In this document: piece by piece, positions 34,138 through 42,968 of the stretch
How positions within the stretch are numbered: the stretch's first letter is position 1
Layout: every line of letters starts with the position of its first letter
From: Flavobacteriia bacterium
GTDB lineage: Bacteria; Bacteroidota; Bacteroidia; Flavobacteriales_D; Crocinitomicaceae
Assembly (NCBI GenBank): GCA_947464135.1
Contig: CANHVK010000009.1
Coordinates: 1 to 52,706, forward strand
Direction: 5' to 3'
Length of the DNA: 52,706 nt
The notes under the pieces: model-generated
Database searches by the model: none
The model's input: only the letters and a program-made list of their open reading frames with translations
Told to the model about the DNA's origin: nothing
Program-made: the position numbers and the translations under genes

Positions 34138-35172
34138 ATGAAGTTAAAAACAAAACACGTTGGACTTGCTTTGCAGGGGGGGGGAGCGCATGGAGCTTTC
34201 ACTTGGGGAGTGTTAGATCGTTTATTAGAAATAGATGAATTAATTGCTGATGGAATTGTCGGTACTAGTGCAGGTGCACTAAATGCTGTTGTTACAGCCT
34301 ATGGATTACATATAGGGGGAAAAGCAAAGGCGAAAGAGCTACTAGATAAGCTTTGGAAAGAAATAGCATTATCAGGAAACATTTTATTTAAACCATCAAT
34401 GGTGGATGCAATGTTTTCAAATGGTGACTTGTATAATACACCAGGATATGTCATGTTTAATGCCATGTCTCAATTTTTTTCTCCTTATCAGTTAAATCCT
34501 GCAAATATTAATCCTTTAAGACAAATATTAACTTCTATTGTAGATTTCGAAGAATTAAGAAGATACAATAAAAAAAAGTTATTTATTTGTGCAACGAACG
34601 TTAAAACTAATAGGGCTAAAGTTTTTGATAATGAAGAAATTTCAGTGGATGCCGTTTTAGCATCTACGTGTTTACCTTATTTGTTTCAAGCTGTAGAAAT
34701 TGATGGTGAGTTTTATTGGGATGGTGGTTATATGGGTAATCCGCCACTTTTTCCAATCATAGAGAATACAGATATTAGCGATTTATTATTAGTTAAGATT
34801 AATTCAATTAATATTAAAGACTTACCCACAAGCGCTAGAGATATAGAGGATCGTATAACTGAAATTTGTTTTAATTCAAGTTTAATCAATGAGATGAAGT
34901 TAATTCATTACAGAAATGAATTGGTTAGAAGAGGAATTTCGTTAGAAGAAGACAGAAAACCAAGGGAAATTTTTGTTCATTCAATTTCAGCACATGAAGC
35001 AATTGGTCATTTAAAATATTCAAGTAAAATGAATACTTCTTGGGAGTTTTTATTAGACTTAAAGCAAAAAGGAAGAGAATATGCTGAAAAATGGATTTTA
35101 AATGAGTATGATCAAGTAGGTATTAAATCGTCTTTTGATGTAGAAAAACATTTCTTTAACAAGTTTAAATGA
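34138..35172 (+). CDS. Patatin-like hydrolase, candidate PHB depolymerase
   Basis: A 344-residue patatin-family hydrolase. The glycine-rich oxyanion loop is ALQGGGAHGAF (residues 11-21), the nucleophile GTSAG (Ser44) and the partner Asp in WDGGYMGN (Asp195). There is no signal peptide, so it acts inside the cell. A patatin-like enzyme from Haloferax mediterranei is a PHB depolymerase, and here the gene sits directly after 3-hydroxybutyrate dehydrogenase. A phospholipase role cannot be excluded. A run of nine G (34176-34184) encodes part of the oxyanion loop. It overlaps the DUF2459 gene by four bases. Confidence 0.9.
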   Translation: MKLKTKHVGLALQGGGAHGAFTWGVLDRLLEIDELIADGIVGTSAGALNAVVTAYGLHIGGKAKAKELLDKLWKEIALSGNILFKPSMVDAMFSNGDLYNTPGYVMFNAMSQFFSPYQLNPANINPLRQILTSIVDFEELRRYNKKKLFICATNVKTNRAKVFDNEEISVDAVLASTCLPYLFQAVEIDGEFYWDGGYMGNPPLFPIIENTDISDLLLVKINSINIKDLPTSARDIEDRITEICFNSSLINEMKLIHYRNELVRRGISLEEDRKPREIFVHSISAHEAIGHLKYSSKMNTSWEFLLDLKQKGREYAEKWILNEYDQVGIKSSFDVEKHFFNKFK

Positions 35173-35852
35173 AACGAGTATTAAAAATTTCAATTTGGAG
35201 TATCGTGTCATTGATACTTTTTATAGGAGTTTATTTTTTAATTGCTCTTCTTTTAGGAAACATACAAAATAGTCGGTACAATTTTAAGAAAACAAAAAAA
35301 TACCAAGTATTGATTTTATCTAATGGTGTTCATACAGATCTTGTTCTACCTGTTAGAAATGATTTAGTTAATTGGAAATATTATTTCCCAATTTCAAATA
35401 CTAAAACAAAACAAGATCATAATGGATGGATTGCATTTGGATGGGGGGATAAAGGATTTTACTTAAATACTCCTACTTGGGGAGATTTAACTTTCTCGAC
35501 TGCCGTTAAAGCAGTGACAGGACTAAGTTCAACAGCTCTTCATGTTACTTACCGAGATTCAATAAAGATAGATTCATCAAATTGTATTAGTTTGAAACTA
35601 ACAAAAAATGAGTTTAAATCTTTAAGAAATTTTATTTTTGAATCTTTTCAAAAAACTAAAAACAAAAAAGCGATTTATATACCAACCGATGCAGTTTATG
35701 GTGATAACGATGCTTTTTATGAAGCAAATGGTACATATCATTTGTTTAACACATGTAATACCTGGACGAATGATGGATTAAAGAAATGTAATCAGAAATC
35801 ATGTGTTTGGACTCCATTTGAGTCAGGTATATTCAATTTGTATAAAGATTGA
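35169..35852 (+). CDS. DUF2459 (TIGR02117) family protein
   Basis: A 227-residue protein with one N-terminal membrane segment (residues about 8-30) and a soluble, probably periplasmic domain. The DUF2459 hallmarks are ILSNGVHTDLVLPV with a conserved His-Thr-Asp, WIAFGWGDKGFY, NTPTWGDLTFSTA and FNTCNTWTNDGLK. The Cys/His/Asp pattern resembles a hydrolase or peptidase-like fold, but no activity is established. Its start overlaps the patatin stop by four bases, so it is translated with the PHB breakdown genes. Related genes are known beside urease or PHA genes elsewhere. Confidence 0.82.
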   Translation: MKRVLKISIWSIVSLILFIGVYFLIALLLGNIQNSRYNFKKTKKYQVLILSNGVHTDLVLPVRNDLVNWKYYFPISNTKTKQDHNGWIAFGWGDKGFYLNTPTWGDLTFSTAVKAVTGLSSTALHVTYRDSIKIDSSNCISLKLTKNEFKSLRNFIFESFQKTKNKKAIYIPTDAVYGDNDAFYEANGTYHLFNTCNTWTNDGLKKCNQKSCVWTPFESGIFNLYKD

Positions 35853-35904
35853 AACAATGTTATTGTTATCTTTATTTCGTTAACTGAAAGATAAAAAAGA
35901 GATT

Positions 35905-36765
35905 ATGAAAGGAATTATTTTAGCTGGAGGGTCAGGTACAAGACTTCATCCTTTGACATTGGCAATAAGTAAACAGTTAATGCCTGTATATGATAAACCA
36001 ATGATATATTATCCTTTATCTGTTTTAATGGGGGCGGGAATTTCAGAAATTCTAATTATTTCAACGCCGCACGATTTACCACATTTTAAACGTTTGTTAG
36101 GTGATGGATCTAAATTAGGATGTAGATTTGAATATGCAGAACAGCCAACACCTAATGGATTAGCTCAGGCTTTTGTTATTGGTGCAGATTTTATTGGAGA
36201 TGATAGTGTTTCATTAATTTTAGGTGATAATATTTTTTATGGTTCTGGAATGAATGAATTACTTCGTGAAAATTTGAATCCTGAAGGAGGGATAGTGTAC
36301 GCTTACCATGTTAGTGATCCAGAGAGGTATGGTGTTGTAGAGTTTGATAATGACATGAAAGCAATTTCGATTGAAGAAAAACCGCTTAAACCAAAGTCAA
36401 ATTATGCAGTTCCTGGGCTATATTTTTATGATAATCAAGTTATAGAAATTGCAAAACAACTTAAACCATCAGCAAGAGGTGAATATGAAATTACAGATGT
36501 CAATGCTGAATATTTACGACTAAATAAATTAAAAGTTTCCTTATTGAGTAGAGGTACAGCTTGGTTAGATACAGGCACCTTTTCATCTTTAATGCAGGCA
36601 GGACAGTTTGTTCAAGTAATTGAAGAACGCCAAGGTTTAAAAATAGGATGTATTGAAGAAGTTGCATACAGAAATGGGTTTATAACAAAAGATCAATTGA
36701 TCGAGATAGCACAACCGTTATTAAAAAGTGGGTATGGTAAATATTTAATGACATTAATATCATAA
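35905..36765 (+). CDS. rfbA: Glucose-1-phosphate thymidylyltransferase
   Basis: Makes dTDP-glucose from dTTP and glucose-1-phosphate, the first step towards dTDP-rhamnose and other deoxysugars of surface polysaccharides. The 286-residue protein begins [18 protein letters not shown] and continues [45 protein letters not shown] and [10 protein letters not shown], all standard RmlA motifs. rfbB, rfbC and rfbD are not in the window. It overlaps the polyprenyl synthetase start by one base. Confidence 0.97.
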   Translation: MKGIILAGGSGTRLHPLTLAISKQLMPVYDKPMIYYPLSVLMGAGISEILIISTPHDLPHFKRLLGDGSKLGCRFEYAEQPTPNGLAQAFVIGADFIGDDSVSLILGDNIFYGSGMNELLRENLNPEGGIVYAYHVSDPERYGVVEFDNDMKAISIEEKPLKPKSNYAVPGLYFYDNQVIEIAKQLKPSARGEYEITDVNAEYLRLNKLKVSLLSRGTAWLDTGTFSSLMQAGQFVQVIEERQGLKIGCIEEVAYRNGFITKDQLIEIAQPLLKSGYGKYLMTLIS

Positions 36766-37724
36766 TGAAAACAATTAAAGAGTATACGCTTTATTTAGAA
36801 AATATTTTGAAGGAGTATCATTTTCCAGATACTCCTTCAAATTTATATGAACCACTAACTTATTTTCTAAGTTTGGGGGGGAAGAGAATTAGACCCCTTC
36901 TAACTTTAATGTCTGTTGAGATGTTCGGGGGAAATAAACAAGATGCATTACCAAGCTCATTGGCGATTGAATTTTTTCATAATTTTTCTCTTATTCATGA
37001 TGATATTATGGATTGTGCACCTTTAAGAAGAAATCAATTAACAATTCATTCAAAATGGAATAATAGTATTGCAATTTTATCGGGTGATGTTCTATTGGTA
37101 AAAGCGTATCAAGAATTACAAAAACAAGATGTAAAGCATTTGGGACATCTTTTAGCCATTTTTAATCGTACTGCGGTAGAAGTGTGTGAAGGGCAACAAA
37201 TGGATATGGATTTTGAGAGTAGGAATGATGTTTCGGTAGAAGAATATATTGAAATGATACGATTGAAAACATCTGTTCTTTTAGGAGCAGCTTTAGAAAT
37301 GGGAGCAGTTATTGCAAATGCAGATGAAGAACAACAGAAGTTAATTTACGATTTTGGTCAATATTTAGGTATTGCTTTTCAGATTCAAGATGATATTTTA
37401 GATTTGTATGGTGACCCTGAAAAGTTTGGAAAACAAGTTGGTGGTGATATTATTTCAAATAAAAAGACATATTTGTTATTAAGAGCGACAGAAAAGCAGA
37501 CAAATAATGAAATAGATGAATTATTATCTATTGAGAACACAACTTTAAAAGTTGAGAAGGCTCAAAAATTAATTAGGGATTTAGGTGTTTTTGATGATGC
37601 AAACCAATTAAAAAATAACTATCATTCTAAGGCTATGGAAGCATTATCCAAAATTAATGTACAAGATGAGTATAAACAAGCATTATTTGATTTGTCAGAT
37701 TTTTTATTTAATCGTGAAGTATAA
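36765..37724 (+). CDS. Polyprenyl synthetase
   Basis: A 319-residue trans-isoprenyl diphosphate synthase, extending allylic diphosphates with isopentenyl diphosphate. It has GGKRIRPLLTLMS, the first Asp-rich motif LIHDDIMD, EGQQMDMDFE, and the second Asp-rich motif FQIQDDILDLYGD. The length and sequence suit a farnesyl/geranylgeranyl or longer-chain synthase; chain length cannot be read with certainty. A run of seven G encodes the GG of GGKRIRP. It overlaps rfbA by one base and the MazG-like gene by one base. Confidence 0.93.
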   Translation: MKTIKEYTLYLENILKEYHFPDTPSNLYEPLTYFLSLGGKRIRPLLTLMSVEMFGGNKQDALPSSLAIEFFHNFSLIHDDIMDCAPLRRNQLTIHSKWNNSIAILSGDVLLVKAYQELQKQDVKHLGHLLAIFNRTAVEVCEGQQMDMDFESRNDVSVEEYIEMIRLKTSVLLGAALEMGAVIANADEEQQKLIYDFGQYLGIAFQIQDDILDLYGDPEKFGKQVGGDIISNKKTYLLLRATEKQTNNEIDELLSIENTTLKVEKAQKLIRDLGVFDDANQLKNNYHSKAMEALSKINVQDEYKQALFDLSDFLFNREV

Positions 37725-38110
37725 TGAAACATATAATTAAACACGTAGAAATTTTTCATGAATCTTTTGGTATCAAGAATAATTATGAGCCGACAGTTTC
37801 CCTTGCGAAAGAAGAAATAGAACTTCGCTATAAGCTAATGAAAGAAGAAAATGATGAATATTTAGAGGCTGCTTTAAATGGTGATTTAGTGGAAGTAGCA
37901 GATGCATTAGGAGATCAGTTATATATTTTATGTGGAACAATTTTGAAACATGGTTTACAACATAAAATTGAAGAAGTATTTGAAGAAATTCAGCGTTCCA
38001 ATATGAGTAAATTAGATAAAAATGGAAATCCTATTTTTAGAGAAGATGGAAAAATTTTAAAGTCTGAATTGTATTTTAAACCTAATATTAAATCAATCAT
38101 TGAAAAATAA
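37724..38110 (+). CDS. MazG-like nucleoside triphosphate pyrophosphohydrolase
   Basis: A 128-residue all-alpha NTP pyrophosphohydrolase of the PRA-PH/MazG type. The metal-binding pattern is visible in MKEENDEYLEAALNGDLVEV (ExxE) and ADALGDQLYILCG (ExxD helix). Such proteins hydrolyse non-canonical nucleotides or phosphoribosyl-ATP; no histidine genes are near, so house-cleaning is likelier. It overlaps the upstream gene by one base and the NUDIX gene by 11, so the three are coupled. Confidence 0.85.
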   Translation: MKHIIKHVEIFHESFGIKNNYEPTVSLAKEEIELRYKLMKEENDEYLEAALNGDLVEVADALGDQLYILCGTILKHGLQHKIEEVFEEIQRSNMSKLDKNGNPIFREDGKILKSELYFKPNIKSIIEK

Positions 38111-38525
38111 AAAGTTTAACGTTAGAGTATACGGTTTATTGATTAATGATAATAAGGAAATTTTAGTTTTAGATGAGACTAGAAATGGTTTTCATTTTAC
38201 AAAATTTCCAGGTGGAGGTTTGGAATGGGGGGAAGGAATTAAAGATTGTTTGAAAAGAGAATTTAAAGAAGAATTAGGAGTTCAAGTACAAGTGAATGAA
38301 TTATATTATTTAACAGAAAATTTCATTCAGTCAGCTTTTAATTCGGATGATCAGCTGATATCAATTTATTTTTTTGTTAGTATATTAGAAAATGAGAATA
38401 TAGGGACATTATCAGAAAATGAAGTACCCCGTTGGATTTCTTTAAGTAATATACATGAAGATTGTTTTACATTTCCAATTGATAAATTAGTAGTCGAAAA
38501 AATAAAATCAAGTATCAAAATATAA
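38100..38525 (+). CDS. NUDIX hydrolase
   Basis: A 141-residue NUDIX-fold hydrolase. The box is GGGLEWGEGIKDCLKREFKE, continuing ELG, fitting GX5EX7REUXEEXG. No ATG is available at the N-terminus: a stop closes the frame upstream, and TTG at 38100 is the only standard start that keeps the first beta strand (FNVRVYGLLIND). It overlaps the MazG-like gene by 11 bases. Its substrate is unknown; next to a MazG protein, a role in removing damaged nucleotides is reasonable. Confidence 0.88.
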   Translation: MKNKKFNVRVYGLLINDNKEILVLDETRNGFHFTKFPGGGLEWGEGIKDCLKREFKEELGVQVQVNELYYLTENFIQSAFNSDDQLISIYFFVSILENENIGTLSENEVPRWISLSNIHEDCFTFPIDKLVVEKIKSSIKI

Positions 38526-38557
38526 GGTATCGTTTTAAGTCCGAATTCTTACACATA

Positions 38558-38599
38558 AAAAAAGGTTGTCTAAGTTTAATCTAAGACAACCTTTTTTAA
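38558..38599. terminator. Bidirectional terminator between the NUDIX gene and the M43 protease gene
   Basis: The arms 38558-38571 and 38584-38597 form a perfect 14-bp stem (AAAAAAGGTTGTCT / AGACAACCTTTTTT) with a 12-base loop, with A and T runs on the outside. It lies between convergent genes. Confidence 0.93.
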
Positions 38600-38614
38600 T
38601 TAGATCGTATTTTA

Positions 38615-41600
38615 CTACTGAATAATTAGTTTTTTGATAGAAATATATTCTCCTTGAGATATTTTTAGAGTGTAATATCCTGCTTGAAGCTGATTTGTTA
38701 TCTTCAATGAATGAGAAATAGTTCCGTTTGTATTTGTATTAATTTCTTTAGTCAAAATTTTACCTTGTAAATCAATCAACTCAAATGTAACTGGTTTTTC
38801 ATTTCCAATATATTCAATGTTAATACCTTTATCGTTTGATGTTGGATTTGGTATAATGTTAAAATTCATTTCATTTAAAGGATTATCTTGAATATTTACT
38901 AATCCTGTAAGATTGATGTTATCAATGTATAAGTTATTTGAACTACTAGATGCAGTAAATTCAATTTTAAGTCTTACGCGAGTATCACTCGAATTAGATT
39001 CGATAGTAGCTAAATCGATATTTGCAGTTTTCCATACATCATCTGAATTTGGAATGAATTCTTTCCCTGAATAAATACCAGCAGTGATTAATTCTTTGCT
39101 AGTTGATTTTGTTTTAGAAACTAAATCAGAATAACATATAGTGTGGAAAGGGATCCAACTTCGACCACAATTAGTAGAATATGAGACTTCAATTTTCTCT
39201 GTAATTAGAGAGTCATAGAAACTAGTAGTAGCATACGAATAATCAAAATTTAGATTTGAATTTGAAAGTTTAGAAAAATCAATAGATGGAGAAATTAGTG
39301 CATCTTTACTTCCACCAAGTCTTTGAAAATATAAAAGATTATCTATATCATCAGGAGTTGAGTTTGATATATCTTTAAAGTTATTAAGTTTAAGTCCTTT
39401 TGTAGTTCTTCGTCCATTCCCAATTTGAAATTTAGCAAAATTATCTTCTTGATTAACGATTAACCAATCCGATAAATTTCCATTATCAAAGTTGTGACTA
39501 AAAAGATCACTAATTTCAGCAATTTCAGGTGATACAAAAATTGCATTATTAATAACTAATGAATCTTCACCTACACTATTTTTAATATGCAAAGAAACCT
39601 TTTTATATCCTGGTATGGTATCAAAAATAACTTTTGGGTTCGCAGATGTATCAGTACTTGGTTTACCATCTTGAAAATACCAAACTCTACTTGTCGCTTT
39701 TGAACTCCATGATTTGTCTCTAAAAGTAACTAAACTACCTTTACACACATTTGTAATATTATAGGTAAAGTAAGGTACAGGTTTACACACAACAGGTCTT
39801 AGCACATCTGTTCCTGTTTTAACAAGGTTTTGTTCGCTATGTAAATTATTCCTAATACTTTGCGGTAACGCTAGAATGGAAGTCATTAATGATGCTTGTT
39901 CTTTCGTAAACATTGTTGGACATTTACTGTAATCCATATAATTTTGGAAATTTTCTATAGTAGAACCTATTCCGTAAATTTTTAATGAATCAATTTCTAA
40001 AGTACCACTTAGGTCTTCTGAATTATAACCATAAATTCTAAAGAAAATATTATTGTTATCTCGAATATTTTTAAAAGACGCTAATGTTGTATTTACTCTA
40101 ACATTTACACCTAGGGTAGTATCTTTTATTATAAAAATTTTATTTCCAGTAACACTTGCGATTTTTGTGTTTTTTGAAATTGTAGAAATTGGAGTTTTAA
40201 AATTGTCGATACTTGATCTAATCTCAATATTTCTAACCCCTTTATCATTTCTATTAATATAAAAACAAATTGAATCCAAACTAATTAATTTTCTTTTTTT
40301 GGCTGTAACTTTGAATTCATAATATTTATTCAAGTTAATAGCGCCTTTCATATTAGATTGAGTAATTTCTTTATCGTTAGCACCTAAATCCCAAGAATTA
40401 AAAGCAAAAGAGTTCGGTTTAGTTGAGTTTTCACCGACTCCAACTGCTGTAGTTCTTGATAAATTAATTTTAGAGCTATCAGCCAATAAAAATACAGACT
40501 CTATGCCAAACGTTCCAGTTTTATTTTCAGAGTTCCAACCATACAATCTAAATGTAACAGTTTTACCATCTCTTAAATCAGTAAAACCTTCAGGATTGTT
40601 TACATGAAACACAAGTTGATTGTCTGATAATGAGTCACTTTTATAATTAGCTACGTTGTTAATGTTGCTTATATTTTTTTCCAAGAATTTAACTAAATTT
40701 AAATTAGATTTAAAATTGTCAGCACTTGAACGTACGGTTATACTTCTTACACCTTCTTTATTTCTAGATGCAACAAAAGATATCCCTTTTATATCAGTTG
40801 AATTAGAATAGCTTGATTTGTATGTTATTTCATAATATTTCGTAGTATCAACTACTTGAGAAAATTTTGAACTCAATGTTTCTCCATTTACAGTTCCTAC
40901 AGACCAATCACTGTAATCTACTTTTACTTTAGAAGAGCTTGCAGTAGAAATATTTTTTGTTTTAAATAAAAATTGTGCTCCTTTAGGTAAGGTATTAATG
41001 AAGTTCGTAGTGTCGGTTGTGTAGTTTCCTACGATTATATTTAAAAAAAATGAATTTATTTTACCTAAAATAGTATTTACATCTTTTTTCCCTGAGTTTG
41101 TAGTAATTCCACTGAATTCATTCGTTTCAGAAAATTTATTTATATCACAAGCTTCTGTATACGCGTTTGTAGCTCCATTTGTACAACTCATAGAAGAGTT
41201 GTAAGCACCACCTTTTGTTCTAGGAGTATCAAAAATATCATCATCTCCACAATCTTCACCTGTTTTGTTGACATTATTTATGGAATTAAAAGTGTGTTGT
41301 AGTCCTAAATAGTGTCCAACTTCATGAGTTAAAGTTCTGGTACTACCAACAACTTCTTTAGATAAAACAGTAACACCATCAGCATAGAATAAAGAGAATC
41401 TTACATCGCTAGGTAAAAAAGCTTTTCCTAAAATTTCTCCATTTGGAATAGCAGGAAAGCTTTTTACAATCCAAATATTTAAATACTTGCTTCTATTCCA
41501 TTGATTTAATTTACCAAAACTACTGCTGTTTTCGGTAAGAAAAGATTTAATATGATTTATCCCTGTGGTACAGTTTCCTTTAGGATCAATCGTAGCTAAT

Positions 41601-41986
41601 CTAAATTCAAAATTACAATTTGCTATTAAATCTTTAAACGCCGGATCAATGGATGAAGTATCACTGTTTAAAAGTTGAAAATCATCATTTAAAACTTTAA
41701 GTTGTTTGATAATAGATTCATCATCAATATTTTCTGAACCATCATTGTGAATGACATGAAATACTACTGGTATGATAAATTTCACTCTCTTTTTTCCATT
41801 TTTTGTATCAAAATTTCTAGCAGATTTAAGAAGTTCTTGGAAATCTGCATAAGCAGAAGGGTTTTGCTTCCAATATTCCATCTGATCTTGTTCGTGACCA
41901 CAAACACCTTGATCAGTCTGAGCAAAAATCGAATGATTAAATATTAAAGCTAATAAAATTGATAAAAGTGAAAATTTTAATTTCAT
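38615..41986 (-). CDS. Secreted M43 (pappalysin-type) metalloprotease with T9SS sorting domain and split catalytic domain
   Basis: A 1123-residue exported protein with a signal peptide (residues 1-22). Its zinc site HEVGHYLGLQH is at residues 221-231 (HExxHxxGxxH) and an M43-type Met-turn NYMDYSKCP at about 682-690. In ordinary M43 proteases the two are about 100 residues apart; here about 390 residues intervene. These hold two related beta-rich repeats (about 345-505 and 520-672), sharing YYE, RN(K/D)(E/K)GVR, RSS(A/I)DNFK, LRD/IRD and YG(W/Y)NSE. A PKD-like domain follows (about 745-830), then a beta-sandwich, and a T9SS type A sorting domain (last 80 residues, from NPTSNDKG to IKKLIIQ). 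It is probably cell-surface or released. Confidence 0.92.
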   Translation of the reverse strand: MKLKFSLLSILLALIFNHSIFAQTDQGVCGHEQDQMEYWKQNPSAYADFQELLKSARNFDTKNGKKRVKFIIPVVFHVIHNDGSENIDDESIIKQLKVLNDDFQLLNSDTSSIDPAFKDLIANCNFEFRLATIDPKGNCTTGINHIKSFLTENSSSFGKLNQWNRSKYLNIWIVKSFPAIPNGEILGKAFLPSDVRFSLFYADGVTVLSKEVVGSTRTLTHEVGHYLGLQHTFNSINNVNKTGEDCGDDDIFDTPRTKGGAYNSSMSCTNGATNAYTEACDINKFSETNEFSGITTNSGKKDVNTILGKINSFFLNIIVGNYTTDTTNFINTLPKGAQFLFKTKNISTASSSKVKVDYSDWSVGTVNGETLSSKFSQVVDTTKYYEITYKSSYSNSTDIKGISFVASRNKEGVRSITVRSSADNFKSNLNLVKFLEKNISNINNVANYKSDSLSDNQLVFHVNNPEGFTDLRDGKTVTFRLYGWNSENKTGTFGIESVFLLADSSKINLSRTTAVGVGENSTKPNSFAFNSWDLGANDKEITQSNMKGAINLNKYYEFKVTAKKRKLISLDSICFYINRNDKGVRNIEIRSSIDNFKTPISTISKNTKIASVTGNKIFIIKDTTLGVNVRVNTTLASFKNIRDNNNIFFRIYGYNSEDLSGTLEIDSLKIYGIGSTIENFQNYMDYSKCPTMFTKEQASLMTSILALPQSIRNNLHSEQNLVKTGTDVLRPVVCKPVPYFTYNITNVCKGSLVTFRDKSWSSKATSRVWYFQDGKPSTDTSANPKVIFDTIPGYKKVSLHIKNSVGEDSLVINNAIFVSPEIAEISDLFSHNFDNGNLSDWLIVNQEDNFAKFQIGNGRRTTKGLKLNNFKDISNSTPDDIDNLLYFQRLGGSKDALISPSIDFSKLSNSNLNFDYSYATTSFYDSLITEKIEVSYSTNCGRSWIPFHTICYSDLVSKTKSTSKELITAGIYSGKEFIPNSDDVWKTANIDLATIESNSSDTRVRLKIEFTASSSSNNLYIDNINLTGLVNIQDNPLNEMNFNIIPNPTSNDKGINIEYIGNEKPVTFELIDLQGKILTKEINTNTNGTISHSLKITNQLQAGYYTLKISQGEYISIKKLIIQ

Positions 41987-42062
41987 CTGTGTATTAATTT
42001 ACAATTGAACCGATAAATTTAATTCTTTCTTCTGAAAGTATGTTAAATTTTTTTTAAAAAAA

Positions 42063-42872
42063 TCATACTGCAACGTTATGTTCTCGAAGGGCATCGTTCA
42101 AAGATGTTTTTAAATCTGTGCTTTCTTTTCTTTTTCCGATAATTAAAGCACAAGGAACTTGATATTCGCCTGCAGGAAATTTCTTGGTATAAGAACCAGG
42201 AATGACCACGCTTCTTTCTGGAACATATCCCGTAAGTTCGAGTGGTTTTTCACCCGTAACATCAATTATTTTAGTAGATTTAGTGATACATACGTTTGCC
42301 CCAATAACGGCTTCTTTCCCCACTCTAACACCTTCAACAATGATGCTTCTTGAGCCAATAAATGCATTATCTTCTATTATCACAGGGGAAGCCTGAAGAG
42401 GTTCTAATACCCCCCCAATACCAACGCCACCACTCAAATGTACATTTTTTCCAATTTGAGCACAAGACCCTACTGTTGCCCAAGTATCGACCATGGTACC
42501 TGCATCTACATATGCTCCAATATTCACGTAAGATGGCATTAGAATAGTACCTGGAGCAATGTAAGACCCATAACGCGCAATAGCATGAGGCACTACGCGA
42601 ACACCTAATGCAGCATAGTTTCTTTTTAGCATCATTTTGTCATGAAATTCAAACGGTCCAACTTCAATAGTTTCCATTTTTCGAATTGGAAAATAAAGAA
42701 TTACTGCTTTTTTGACCCACTCATTCACAATCCAGTCACCTTTTAAATCCAGTTCTGCAACACGAATTAAACCTTTGTCTAATTCTTCGATAACATGTTC
42801 AATTGCTTGAATTGTTTCAGATTTATTCAGTAATTCTCTGTTTTCCCAAGCGTTTTCGATAATTGATCTCAT
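42063..42872 (-). CDS. dapD: Tetrahydrodipicolinate N-succinyltransferase
   Basis: Transfers succinyl from succinyl-CoA to tetrahydrodipicolinate in the succinylase branch of lysine and diaminopimelate synthesis. The 269-residue protein has a left-handed beta-helix of hexapeptide repeats from about residue 105. Typical DapD segments are NEWVKKAVILYFPIRKME, RVVPHAIARYGSYIAPG, GAYVDAGTMVDTWATVGSCAQ and SVVIPGSYTKKFP. It stands alone between the protease and ruvX, with no other dap gene nearby. Confidence 0.97.
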   Translation of the reverse strand: MRSIIENAWENRELLNKSETIQAIEHVIEELDKGLIRVAELDLKGDWIVNEWVKKAVILYFPIRKMETIEVGPFEFHDKMMLKRNYAALGVRVVPHAIARYGSYIAPGTILMPSYVNIGAYVDAGTMVDTWATVGSCAQIGKNVHLSGGVGIGGVLEPLQASPVIIEDNAFIGSRSIIVEGVRVGKEAVIGANVCITKSTKIIDVTGEKPLELTGYVPERSVVIPGSYTKKFPAGEYQVPCALIIGKRKESTDLKTSLNDALREHNVAV

Positions 42873-42968
42873 AAATAAGGTGTATTATTTCAATTTTTGA
42901 CAAATATATTTAGAAAGTTCATCAATTAGAATACTTCATCGTATCTTTACTATACTATAACGTAACAA

